Positions 1 to 6,859 of a DNA stretch of 40,742 nt are shown here, one piece after another. A model generated the notes under the pieces. The model searched no databases. It saw nothing but the letters and a program-made list of their open reading frames with translations, and was not told the origin of the DNA. Position numbers and translations under genes: made by a program. This stretch comes from Clostridia bacterium. Its GTDB lineage: Bacteria > Bacillota > Clostridia > Oscillospirales > Acutalibacteraceae. How positions within the stretch are numbered: position 1 is the stretch's first letter; each line of letters starts with the position of its first letter. The stretch lies in the NCBI GenBank assembly GCA_024404755.1, contig JAKSPN010000003.1:1-40742 (forward strand), read 5' to 3'.

Positions 1-974
1 TCGCTCATCGGGAATTTCTCATACACGGCATCGGGGTCGTAAATGAGGTCGCCGGTGGCGAAATAATGCGCGGTCAACACCCATTCTTCGCCGGGGAACG
101 GCGCGGAATAGGACATCCACGAGCCGGTAACGGACAACTCTTTGCGGTTGAGATTTTCCCATTCCAGCGGCTCGAAGGTGACGGGTTTGGACGGCGTGCC
201 GATATAGCAGACGTGGGCTTTGTTCGCCGCCAAATCCATCGCCATTTTGATGGTGTCGGGCACGCCGCAGGTCTCGAACACGTAGTCGAAACCGTTGCCG
301 TCGGTCAGCGCCATCGCTTGCTCGCGGTAATCCTCGTCGAGCGTGCAGATACCGTCGGTCGCGCCGCAGCGTTTGCAGAAATCGAGGCGGTCTTTGTTGA
401 TATCAAACACGACGAGTTGCCGTGCGCCGAAAATCTTTGCCCATTGCATCGTAAAGAAGCCGATGGTGCCGCCGCCGATAACTGCCACGCGCTTGCCGCC
501 CGTGTAGTCCGCGAGGCGGACACCGTGCAGTCCCACGGTGCAGGGCTCGAACAGCGCGCCTTGCTCAAAAGAAAGGGCTTGGTCGATTTTCACGGCGTTT
601 TTCTCCGGCAACACGACGTAATCGGCAAACGCGCCTTGCACCCGCGAGCCGACGAAACTATACTGTTTGCATTGGGAATAGTTGCCGTGGGCGCAGTCGG
701 GGCAGTTCATACAGGGGAGCAGGGGAGCGCCCGCCACGTGGTCGCCGACGGCGAATTTGGTAACGCCTTCGCCGACTTCCACGACGTAGCCGGAAAACTC
801 GTGACCGAGCACCAGCGGGAATTTTTTCACTTTGCCTTGCAACACACGGGGAATATCCGACCCGCAGATGCCCGCCGCCATCACGCGTACTTTAATCGTG
901 CCGGGGAGGGTTGCGGGGGTTTCGTATTCCTCGTAACGGATATCTTCGATACCGTGTAAAACCGCTGCTTTCAT
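1..974 (-). CDS. GatD-like zinc-dependent polyol-phosphate dehydrogenase (3' end cut by window edge)
   Basis: Medium-chain zinc dehydrogenase of the galactitol-1-phosphate 5-dehydrogenase/TarJ type, which interconverts a ketose phosphate and a polyol phosphate with NAD(P)H. Translation of the minus strand from ATG at 974 gives 324 codons; about 25 C-terminal residues are missing compared with the usual ~350. The catalytic-zinc motif CGSD lies near residue 37, followed by GHEFSG. The structural zinc site has four cysteines spaced C-x2-C-x2-C-x7-C (LLPCMNCPDC, then GNYSQC), and the Rossmann motif is GGGTIG. The segment SWMSYSAPFPGEEW resembles E. coli GatD. A ribosome site (AAGGAG) precedes the start, 12 bases after the GatZ-like gene, so it belongs to the LicD operon. 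Family assignment is firm; substrate and direction are inferred. In this setting the reductive, TarJ-like direction is plausible. Confidence 0.88.
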   Translation of the reverse strand, partial: MKAAVLHGIEDIRYEEYETPATLPGTIKVRVMAAGICGSDIPRVLQGKVKKFPLVLGHEFSGYVVEVGEGVTKFAVGDHVAGAPLLPCMNCPDCAHGNYSQCKQYSFVGSRVQGAFADYVVLPEKNAVKIDQALSFEQGALFEPCTVGLHGVRLADYTGGKRVAVIGGGTIGFFTMQWAKIFGARQLVVFDINKDRLDFCKRCGATDGICTLDEDYREQAMALTDGNGFDYVFETCGVPDTIKMAMDLAANKAHVCYIGTPSKPVTFEPLEWENLNRKELSVTGSWMSYSAPFPGEEWVLTAHYFATGDLIYDPDAVYEKFPMS

Positions 975-986
975 AGTGATGTCTCC

Positions 987-2324
987 TTATCCAATCGAGA
1001 AACCGCCGAACATATAGTTGACCTTGGCGGCGTAGTTATAATCCTCAACCATAGCGACAATGCTGTATTTCGCGAGGTCGCGGGCTTTCGGGGAAAGCGA
1101 GCCGTCCCGCACTTTTTGGTACTGCAACGGCATATACTGGTGCAAAATGCCGGTGGGGATGGTGACCTCGTCGAGGTTCTTAAACAGTTTGTTCATCGCG
1201 TTTTCCACGTCCGGAAGCGCGGTGTAATAGCGACTGCGGTCCGAGAATCCGTAGCGCCGCTGAATCGCCACGCTGTTTTCGTCACCTTTGTAGTACTTCT
1301 TCCAGTAAGTGGGGTCTTCGAGCATCTTGGCTTCGAGGATTTCGCGGTAGTGGGAGCGTTTGCTCTCGTCGGCAATCAGTTCATCCTCCATCATCGCAAG
1401 GGCGAAAAGCGCCTCGCGCATGGCATAGGTGAGGGCGGGGCCGACTTTGATAATCGCGATGCCGTCTTCCACCATTTCTTTCAGTTTTTTCGGGGACTGA
1501 TAGTCGGTGGAGTGACCCTCGAACACAATGTCGGGGTATTTCTTTAAGCTCTGGCACAGTTTGGTCGCTTCCACGCGGTCATACGCGTGCACCGACAGGT
1601 TGCCGAACTCCACGCCCGGCTGTACCACGATGGCGATGATGTGTTGGAACGCATCGGCGAGTCCGTACTGCGCAAACACTTTATGATAGGCGACGAGGGT
1701 ACGCTCGAAATCTTCCGGACGGGTGACTTCCACGTCGTCTTCTTTCTTTTGGTTGCCGCCGGGAATCGGCACTTCGCTTCCGATAACGAAAACGGGGTGC
1801 ATCTCGTCGGGGTTGCGCTCGAGAAGTTTTTGATACTCTTCCTCGCACGCTTTGTAAAGCCGCGCGCCGCGCTCGGCAATCGTTTCGTCCGAGAGGCGCT
1901 CGTCCACCGGATCGTCACCGAGTTTCATACTGGTGTCGAGGTGGATTTTTTTATAGCCCGCCGCGACCGACAACCGCACGAGCGTTTCGGCGTTGTCCAT
2001 CGCTTCGGCGGCGGGTTTATCCGCCCACGGCAGGGGACCCAAGTGGTCGCCGCCGATGAGGATTTTATCGTGGGAGAAGCCGATGCGGTCGGCAATCTGG
2101 TACACGTAGTCGCAAAAATCTTTCGGCTGCATCCGCATATAGCCGCCGTTTTGGTTGACCTGGTTGGAGGTCGCCTCAATCACGACGCGCTCGTCAAAGC
2201 GCTGCGCCTGCTCCAAAATGGCCTCGATGACCAGTTTGTTCGCAGAGCAGAACGACGGGATGCCGCAGTGGATACCGAGTTTGCGTTTCGTGACCATTTC
2301 ACGAAGCGGGTTTTGTTCGGGCAT
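987..2324 (-). CDS. GatZ/KbaZ-family protein (tagatose-bisphosphate aldolase subunit or tagatose-6-P 4-epimerase)
   Basis: A 445-residue protein of the GatZ/KbaZ/AgaZ family (COG4573). In E. coli these are non-catalytic subunits that stabilise the class II tagatose-1,6-bisphosphate aldolase GatY/KbaY. From memory, an Agrobacterium member has been described as a free-standing D-tagatose-6-phosphate 4-epimerase. Recognisable family segments are GIHCGIPSFCSANKLVIEA near residue 20, GGDHLGPLPW near residue 90 and LDTSMKLGDDP near residue 130. No GatY/KbaY partner is present in the window, although one could lie beyond position 1. ATG start with a strong AAGGAGGG ribosome site. It sits between the cytidylyltransferase (12 bases upstream) and the GatD-like gene (12 bases downstream), the tight spacing of one operon. 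If it is an epimerase, it would supply tagatose-6-phosphate from fructose-6-phosphate to the dehydrogenase; that role is inference. Confidence 0.88.
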   Translation of the reverse strand: MPEQNPLREMVTKRKLGIHCGIPSFCSANKLVIEAILEQAQRFDERVVIEATSNQVNQNGGYMRMQPKDFCDYVYQIADRIGFSHDKILIGGDHLGPLPWADKPAAEAMDNAETLVRLSVAAGYKKIHLDTSMKLGDDPVDERLSDETIAERGARLYKACEEEYQKLLERNPDEMHPVFVIGSEVPIPGGNQKKEDDVEVTRPEDFERTLVAYHKVFAQYGLADAFQHIIAIVVQPGVEFGNLSVHAYDRVEATKLCQSLKKYPDIVFEGHSTDYQSPKKLKEMVEDGIAIIKVGPALTYAMREALFALAMMEDELIADESKRSHYREILEAKMLEDPTYWKKYYKGDENSVAIQRRYGFSDRSRYYTALPDVENAMNKLFKNLDEVTIPTGILHQYMPLQYQKVRDGSLSPKARDLAKYSIVAMVEDYNYAAKVNYMFGGFSIG

Positions 2325-2336
2325 AAAACACCCTCC

Positions 2337-3044
2337 TTACTCTTCAAAGAAATAAGTATGTACAAGTTTCTTAAAGACTTCCATATCGCCGGGGTAGGTG
2401 ATTTTCAGGTTGATAACCGAGGCGGGAACGACCACCATCGGGATGTTGTGCGCGAGCGCAATCGCGCCGGCGGAGGTCATCGCTTCGAGTTCCTCTTTGG
2501 AGGCCTCGCTGTAAATTTTATAAATGTCGCCGAAGCGGAACGCTTCGGGGGACGCGCCGGACACAATTTCCTGGCGCGGCACGACTTGTTCGAGCATACA
2601 GGTTTCGGCGTTCATACGGTAGACGGTGTCGTACTGCCGCTGACCGAGGGTTGCGCCGCCGTATTTCTTCACGCCCTCGATAACGCCCTTGGTGCCTTCC
2701 ACGTCCACGTAGGGGTGGGTCGCATCGCAAAGGAGTACCACGTCGTCGTGCGCCGCAATGTCTTTCACGGCGGACAGACCGTTGAGCACCGATTCCGAGC
2801 GCGTATCGCCGCCCTTGACGATGTGGGTGAGTTTGTCGATGTGGAATTTTTCTTTCCACTCTTCCACGTAGTCGAGCCAGTCTTTGTGGGAGACCACGAC
2901 GATTTTGTCAATCTCGTCCATTTTGTTGTAGCCGCGCAGGATATACGCGAACACCGGCACGTCGTCAATCAGCGTGTACTGTTTCGGGCGGGAAGCACCG
3001 AAACGGGTGCCGCTGCCGCCCATCATCAAAAACAGAATGTTCAT
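2337..3044 (-). CDS. IspD/TarI-family cytidylyltransferase
   Basis: A 235-residue CTP:alditol/erythritol-phosphate cytidylyltransferase. The CTP-binding loop MMGGSGTRFG is at residues 7-16, with PKQY at about 20-23. The usual HDAARP position reads CDATHPYV. The C-terminal NLKITYPGDMEVF matches the NIKIT..eD motif of IspD/TarI. The family moves CMP onto methylerythritol-4-P (IspD) or ribitol-5-P (TarI). In typical IspD a QTPQ.F motif occupies the place where this protein has SGASPEAFRF, which points away from a standard isoprenoid enzyme. The neighbours (a LicD transferase upstream, polyol-phosphate genes downstream) also favour making a CDP-polyol for a glycan. ATG start preceded by GGAGG. 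The isoprenoid gene dxr lies about 21 kb away in another operon. An IspD role cannot be excluded without seeing the rest of the genome. Confidence 0.85.
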   Translation of the reverse strand: MNILFLMMGGSGTRFGASRPKQYTLIDDVPVFAYILRGYNKMDEIDKIVVVSHKDWLDYVEEWKEKFHIDKLTHIVKGGDTRSESVLNGLSAVKDIAAHDDVVLLCDATHPYVDVEGTKGVIEGVKKYGGATLGQRQYDTVYRMNAETCMLEQVVPRQEIVSGASPEAFRFGDIYKIYSEASKEELEAMTSAGAIALAHNIPMVVVPASVINLKITYPGDMEVFKKLVHTYFFEE

Positions 3045-3072
3045 AAGAAACCTCCGAAAACTTCGATGAAAA

Positions 3073-4716
3073 TCAGTTGTCTTTTACTTCGGGAATATCC
3101 GCCGACCAACGAATGAGGTCGTGGCCGAGTTGCTGGTGAAGCGGCGGCAAACTCATAAAGTCGTGATACTGCATTTCGAGGAAAACCTCCGGTTTGGCGG
3201 GGATTTTCGCCGACACGCCCTCAAACGAGATGTCCTGATAGGGGAGCAGGTCGTCGAGGTTTACGTAGGTGTAGGTCGGCACGAAACTCGCCACCGTTTG
3301 CAGCCCGCGCTCTTTCGCAACGGCGTTATAGCGGGTGGCAACGGAGATATATTTCTTTTGGGTTTTCTTGATGGAAACGAGGCGCCACAACTGACGGTGA
3401 GCGTGGGCGACGGTGCGCCACATCCAATCCTCGAACGTCTTGGGTTTCTCGTCGTAAACCGGCTCGGCAATCTGTTTGTTGCACGCCTTGTTGTGACGGC
3501 GGACACAGACGTTGACTTCCGCCAAGAAGTTCTTTTGCTCCTGCTCGTCGTCCGGCAGGAAGTCGAACGGGAACAAGTCGAGACAGATGCCTTTGTGGAA
3601 GTTGCGGTTTTCGTTGTATTCGGTGATATATTCCGTATCGTTCATGCGAATTTTCGAGAACAGATAGGGGATTTCGGGGTCGCTCTCGCGGGTTTGCAGG
3701 AAGAAGCGGTCGGACAGTTCCTTGCCGCCCTCGGCGAGGAAACGGTCATAATCCGCGCGAAGCATACCTACGTCGATATCGTCGTCCCACGGGATAAAGC
3801 CGCCGTGACGGACGTAGCCGAGCATCGAGCCGCCGCAGATAAAATAGCCGATGTCGAGTTTGCGGCAGATGCGGTCGAATTCTTCGAGCAACAACAAGTC
3901 CACTTTTTGGATGGTTTTGATTTGTTTTTCCAGTTCGGGGGTGAGGGTCGCCGTCCACGGCGAAAAGTCGTTCGGGCAGGGGAGTTCCATGCCGTTAAAC
4001 GGGATTTTTTGCAGCGGGAACAGTTGATGCTCCCAGCAAAGTTCGCTTTTCGCAAACACCACGCGCATAATGCGGTGGGCATCTTCGGAGTGGTTGTATT
4101 TTTGGGCGATGCGCTGAACGCGCTCGTATTCTTTGCGGGGAGAGCGCCAGCCGTAAAGCAGTTTTTTCGCCGCGAATTTTAAGAAGCTCTGTTTTGTGGA
4201 AGAATAACTGTGGCAGGAGCAGACGCGCGCATACCGCAGGTTGGCGCGTTTCATCCGGCGCAGGTGAGCGCAGTAGAGGTCGAAACTGTCCGGCAGGCGG
4301 TCAAACGGCGCGAGCAGAATCCAAAAATCCTGTTCCATCGACAGTTCGTCGCCCGCTTCCAAATCGCCGAGTTCCGCCCGCACGCCGAGGCGCACAAGAC
4401 GCTGGGGGATGTTGGTAAGCCCGATGTATTCGTCCAAAATAAGCCCGCGGCCTTCGGCTTCTTTGCGGAGGATGGCGAGCAGTTTCTCGTAATCTTCGCG
4501 CAACAGACCGATGTCGCCGGAAAGCGCATCCTGACCGGGGATAACGGCGTTATAGTGAACGGCACCGACCAGCGTGGGACCGTAGGCAAAATAGGAGAGC
4601 CCGTTTTCGGTACAAATCTCGTCGATGGCTTTGATGATTTTGGTTTTCGCCTCATTCAAAACGGAATCGTTATAGTGGATGAGACTTCCTTTTTGACAAT
4701 CAAGCGTGTACTTCAT
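3073..4716 (-). CDS. LicD-family phosphotransferase with two LicD-like domains
   Basis: LicD proteins (nucleotidyltransferase fold) transfer phosphocholine or other phospho-alcohols from a CDP-linked donor to cell-surface glycans. The C-terminal half carries a complete LicD core: ICGGSMLGYVRHGGF followed by the acidic IPWDDDIDVGM at about residues 305-320. The N-terminal half (about residues 25-90) repeats the same layout, with YGPTLVGAVHYNAVIPG and then LLREDYEKL, but the acidic triad is replaced by QDALSGD, so it is probably non-catalytic. The protein is soluble-looking. I chose the ATG at 4716 (547 residues), which has GAGGT about 10 bases upstream. The ATG at 4755 would leave only a few bases of leader after the promoter at 4766-4794. 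First gene of the operon that continues into the cytidylyltransferase, the GatZ-like and the GatD-like genes. Confidence 0.87.
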   Translation of the reverse strand: MKYTLDCQKGSLIHYNDSVLNEAKTKIIKAIDEICTENGLSYFAYGPTLVGAVHYNAVIPGQDALSGDIGLLREDYEKLLAILRKEAEGRGLILDEYIGLTNIPQRLVRLGVRAELGDLEAGDELSMEQDFWILLAPFDRLPDSFDLYCAHLRRMKRANLRYARVCSCHSYSSTKQSFLKFAAKKLLYGWRSPRKEYERVQRIAQKYNHSEDAHRIMRVVFAKSELCWEHQLFPLQKIPFNGMELPCPNDFSPWTATLTPELEKQIKTIQKVDLLLLEEFDRICRKLDIGYFICGGSMLGYVRHGGFIPWDDDIDVGMLRADYDRFLAEGGKELSDRFFLQTRESDPEIPYLFSKIRMNDTEYITEYNENRNFHKGICLDLFPFDFLPDDEQEQKNFLAEVNVCVRRHNKACNKQIAEPVYDEKPKTFEDWMWRTVAHAHRQLWRLVSIKKTQKKYISVATRYNAVAKERGLQTVASFVPTYTYVNLDDLLPYQDISFEGVSAKIPAKPEVFLEMQYHDFMSLPPLHQQLGHDLIRWSADIPEVKDN

Positions 4717-4765
4717 TTCTTTGTTTACCTCGCAGTATAGAACTTGGGTATCCATATATAGGTAA

Positions 4766-4794
4766 AGTATACTATATCCGACAGAAAATTACAA
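4766..4794 (-). promoter_or_regulatory. Sigma-A-type promoter of the LicD operon
   Basis: Read on the minus strand: -35 TTGTAA (4789-4794), 17-base spacer, -10 TATACT (4766-4771). It lies about 50 bases upstream of the preferred LicD start at 4716. No palindrome overlaps it. Confidence 0.72.
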
Positions 4795-4848
4795 TGGAAA
4801 ATCCTATTTTTTTATTACAAAAGTGTTACTTTTTTACCTATTATAAAG

Positions 4849-4884
4849 AAAAACGCCTCATCCGAGGCGGGATGAGGCGTTTTT
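4849..4884 (-). terminator. Intrinsic terminator after the DUF1540 gene
   Basis: A 13-base inverted repeat (4849-4861 with 4872-4884, core ACGCCTCAT) with a 10-base loop. On the minus strand the stem ends in a T-run. It directly abuts the DUF1540 stop codon and separates that gene from the LicD promoter. Confidence 0.85.
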
Positions 4885-5211
4885 TCAGCCGTTGGTCGTA
4901 AAGGTTTGACAGCAGGTTTGTCCGGCTTTGACGGCGGAAGCGCCGTCGATTTTTACCTCTTTGGCGTGGCAGATGCCGTTTTGGTTATACACGCAGGTTT
5001 CGGCGGTACAGTCAATCGGCATTTGGCGGTTGGGGGTCGTGTAGGTGCGAAAACTGTTTTGCGCGCCGCCGCCGAGGTAGGCGCTGAACGAGCAACAACA
5101 CGTATCCGCGCTTCCTTGGGCATGGTTGCCGCTGATGCGGATTTCCGGGCGACAGCACAGCCCGTGTTCGTTGCTGGAACAATGGGCGACGTCGCATTTT
5201 AACTTGGTCAT
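4885..5211 (-). CDS. DUF1540 protein with two cysteine-rich repeats
   Basis: A 108-residue protein made of two DUF1540 modules. The first (residues ~5-45) has the pattern CDVAHC ... GLCC ... CCCSF; the second (~67-105) has CTAETC ... GIC ... CCQTF. DUF1540 is a small cysteine-rich domain common in Clostridia and presumed to bind metal; its function is not known to me. The second module has fewer cysteines (CC against CCC). No signal peptide or membrane segment. ATG start with an AGAGGTG ribosome site. It stands alone between a terminator (4849-4884) and the TVP38-type gene, which ends at 5281. Confidence 0.85.
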   Translation of the reverse strand: MTKLKCDVAHCSSNEHGLCCRPEIRISGNHAQGSADTCCCSFSAYLGGGAQNSFRTYTTPNRQMPIDCTAETCVYNQNGICHAKEVKIDGASAVKAGQTCCQTFTTNG

Positions 5212-5280
5212 TTCGATACACCTCTTTTTGGATTTTACGCAAACGTGCGTTATCCGTAGTGTGTACCGAAAACGGCGGTT

Positions 5281-5982
5281 TTATGCGGTTTTTTCGCTTT
5301 TTTTCGCGCGATATTTCGCCATAAAACGATTGTAGAGTATAATGCCCGCAACGCTCACCGCGCCGGTGACAAGAAACACGATGCCGGCGGATTTGTAGTT
5401 ACCCGCCACCAAAAAGTGTCCGCCGACGGTGGACGAAACCACCGACGGAATGCGTGCAATCATCGAAATCCACAAGAATTCCGAAAGCGTCACGCGGGAA
5501 AGCGGAGCTATGAACGTAAAGAGATCTTTGGGTGTTCCGGGAATGAAAAACAACAAAAACAAGAGCCGTTTGATGCGTTCTTCCGAGGAAAACAGTTTGG
5601 TTTCGTACAGTTTGTCCACGTCGAAATACAAATCCAAAACAGAGCGCCCGAAGCGCCGCACAAGCCAAAATACCGCGGCGGATGCCATCACAATGCCCAA
5701 AAGACACAACAGCGTGCCTTTGACCGCGCCGAACAGAACGCCGGCGCTGATTTCCATCACCTCGCCGGGGAGGAGGGGAAGGAAGATTTGCAGCATTTGC
5801 GCGCCGAGGAAAATCAGCGGCGCCGCAGGACCGAAACTTTCGACGTAGGTGCGAAAATCCGCTTGGTCGGTGTTGGCAAAAAAGTTCCAAAACAAGACGG
5901 TCAGCAACACGGTCAGCGCCAACAACACAAAAAGCGAAATACCGGTGATGAGTTTGCGGCGGCGTTTGGAAGAATCGTTCAC
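5281..5982 (-). CDS. TVP38/TMEM64 (VTT/DedA-like) membrane protein
   Basis: A 233-residue integral membrane protein of the TVP38/TMEM64 family, related to DedA proteins that help flip or move lipids across the cytoplasmic membrane. There is an N-terminal basic stretch (SSKRRRKL), one long hydrophobic helix (~12-35), then the family core with FLPLLPGEVMEISAGVLFG and the FIPGTPKDLFTF segment, and two C-terminal helices. I place the start at GTG 5982: AAGGAGG sits at the right distance and the promoter at 6015-6043 lies just upstream. The longer frame opening at 6081 would begin upstream of that promoter and adds 33 residues unlike the family. Monocistronic as far as can be seen. Confidence 0.87.
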   Translation of the reverse strand: MNDSSKRRRKLITGISLFVLLALTVLLTVLFWNFFANTDQADFRTYVESFGPAAPLIFLGAQMLQIFLPLLPGEVMEISAGVLFGAVKGTLLCLLGIVMASAAVFWLVRRFGRSVLDLYFDVDKLYETKLFSSEERIKRLLFLLFFIPGTPKDLFTFIAPLSRVTLSEFLWISMIARIPSVVSSTVGGHFLVAGNYKSAGIVFLVTGAVSVAGIILYNRFMAKYRAKKSEKTA

Positions 5983-6014
5983 GGTGCAGACCTCCTTGAA
6001 AAAATTACAATCAT

Positions 6015-6043
6015 AGTGTAGCGCAAACGGGCGATAATTGCAA
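6015..6043 (-). promoter_or_regulatory. Promoter of the TVP38-type gene
   Basis: Minus strand: -35 TTGCAA (6038-6043), 17-base spacer, -10 TACACT (6015-6020). It sits about 33 bases upstream of the GTG start at 5982 and decides that start. Confidence 0.72.
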
Positions 6044-6113
6044 CCGCGCGACGGCGCTTTTACAAAAAATTCAAAATCCAAACGCCGTTTTTTCGTAAAA
6101 TTTCAAAAAACGC

Positions 6114-6142
6114 TTGCAATCGGGAGAGAAGTGGTGTATACT
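6114..6142 (+). promoter_or_regulatory. Strong plus-strand promoter with no obvious gene directly downstream
   Basis: -35 TTGCAA (6114-6119), 17-base spacer, -10 TATACT (6137-6142). Transcription would start near 6149, right at a perfect palindrome, and run through about 700 bases before reaching xerC. Confidence 0.7.
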
Positions 6143-6157
6143 CTATTTAGACACGGA

Positions 6158-6185
6158 ACTATACAAAATAAATATTTTGTATAGT
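6158..6185. repeat. Perfect 13-base palindrome next to the promoter start site
   Basis: Arms 6158-6170 (ACTATACAAAATA) and 6173-6185, separated by two bases. It lies about 10 bases past the expected transcription start of the 6114-6142 promoter, a normal place for a repressor operator. As RNA it would form an AT-rich hairpin at the very 5' end. Confidence 0.7.
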
Positions 6186-6377
6186 TGAGGGGAGGAAAAA
6201 TAGGCAAAAAGGGGCGTTTTTGGGCTGATTTTGCCGATTTCCCGCCATTTCGGCTTACTTGCTCTCATTTCCCGTTATATGCCGCAACCTGCATTTCCGG
6301 CGATTTCCCGCGGCGCGCTGTTTGCGCCGCAACGGTTTTTCGTGCGCTCGTCTGTGGCGATTCCCGTAACCGTGTTT

Positions 6378-6423
6378 GATGCGTTCTGCGATTTCGTTTG
6401 TTCTGTTCGACGGAATTTTTGCC
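6378..6423 (+). repeat. Imperfect direct repeat, copy 1
   Basis: A 46-base unit beginning GATGCGT, whose last 24 bases (6400-6423, starting GTTCTGTTCGACGG) match copy 2 at 21 of 24 positions. The copies are 133 bases apart, start to start. Confidence 0.5.
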
Positions 6424-6510
6424 GCCGACCGATTTTTGCCGAAAATTTTTAACTTTTCAAAAATCGCAAAAATCGACCTCTGCTCTGGAGCCGATAGAAA
6501 TGTTCCGATC

Positions 6511-6556
6511 GATGCGTAGGTCATTTCGGCTCGTTCTATTCGACGGCATTTTTGCG
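6511..6556 (+). repeat. Imperfect direct repeat, copy 2
   Basis: Counterpart of 6378-6423. It also begins GATGCGT and ends with the 24-base block starting GTTCTATTCGACGG. The copy runs into the terminator-like hairpin at 6555-6584. Confidence 0.5.
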
Positions 6557-6584
6557 AAAAACCGCATAACACCGCGGTTTTTCG
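6555..6584. terminator. Terminator-like hairpin in the gene-free stretch
   Basis: An 11-base stem (CGAAAAACCGC at 6555-6565 with its complement at 6574-6584) and an 8-base loop. Each strand has only a short internal T-run, so terminator strength is uncertain. If active it would end a ~430-base transcript from the 6114-6142 promoter. Confidence 0.4.
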
Positions 6585-6717
6585 GAATTCGGCAACGGCG
6601 GCTTACAGCAAATCACAAAAACCAATTCGGCGGCAATCATAAACAATTTTAAGCCGCCGGCGGCGTTGACACGTCGCACAGACCGCGGCAATCGGCTGCG
6701 GGTGTGCCCGATGTGAC

Positions 6718-6751
6718 CCGAAGCCGCATCGTATCGGCGGGACGGCTTCGG
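6718..6751. other. Hairpin upstream of xerC
   Basis: A perfect 9-base stem (CCGAAGCCG at 6718-6726, complement at 6743-6751) with a 16-base loop. No T-run follows. Function unknown. Confidence 0.4.
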
Positions 6752-6825
6752 ATTTGCGCAAAACCCGCCGAAAACCTGCCGCCCCTAAACCGACAAAACT
6801 CCCCCTTGTTTCACACGTCTCACCC

Positions 6826-6840
6826 GTGAAACTGTTTCAC
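6826..6840. repeat. Small inverted repeat over the xerC 5' region
   Basis: GTGAAAC (6826-6832), one base, GTTTCAC (6834-6840), ending just before the xerC ribosome site. A further GTTTCAC is at 6808-6814. It could be an operator or occlude the leader. It is not a standard parS site, whose arms run in the opposite order. Confidence 0.45.
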
Positions 6841-6859
6841 GCAAGAAAGGAGAAACCGT

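Larger units (their letters stand above)
5983..6859. other. Gene-free, structure-rich stretch between two divergent promoters and xerC
   Basis: No frame here reads like a protein: the short open frames are arginine-rich or low-complexity and lack ribosome sites followed by plausible starts. The stretch instead holds two divergent promoters (6015-6043 and 6114-6142), a perfect palindrome (6158-6185), GC-rich and terminator-like hairpins (6310-6330, 6555-6584, 6718-6751), an imperfect 46-base direct repeat (6378-6423 and 6511-6556) and a small inverted repeat just before xerC (6826-6840). The part at 6190-6660 is visibly richer in T-runs than its surroundings, with many variants of GATTTCCCG and TTTTTGCC. 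It may be a noncoding RNA, a long xerC leader or a decayed element. Confidence 0.5.

Noticed and set aside
1587-3116. A 509-codon plus-strand frame opposite the GatZ-like and cytidylyltransferase genes
   Set aside because: Antisense shadow of two clear genes; low-complexity composition and no ribosome site.
6255-6572. A 105-codon minus-strand frame in the gene-free stretch
   Set aside because: Arg/Lys-rich product with no family resemblance and no ribosome site. It only reflects the repeats of the region.
6666-6694. A promoter starting with TTGACA at 6666
   Set aside because: The -35 is perfect, but the hexamer at 17 bases (CAATCG) is not a usable -10.
6807-6840. A parS (ParB-binding) site before xerC
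   Set aside because: parS is TGTTTCAC joined directly to GTGAAACA. Here the arms are either in the opposite order with one base between or separated by 11 bases.
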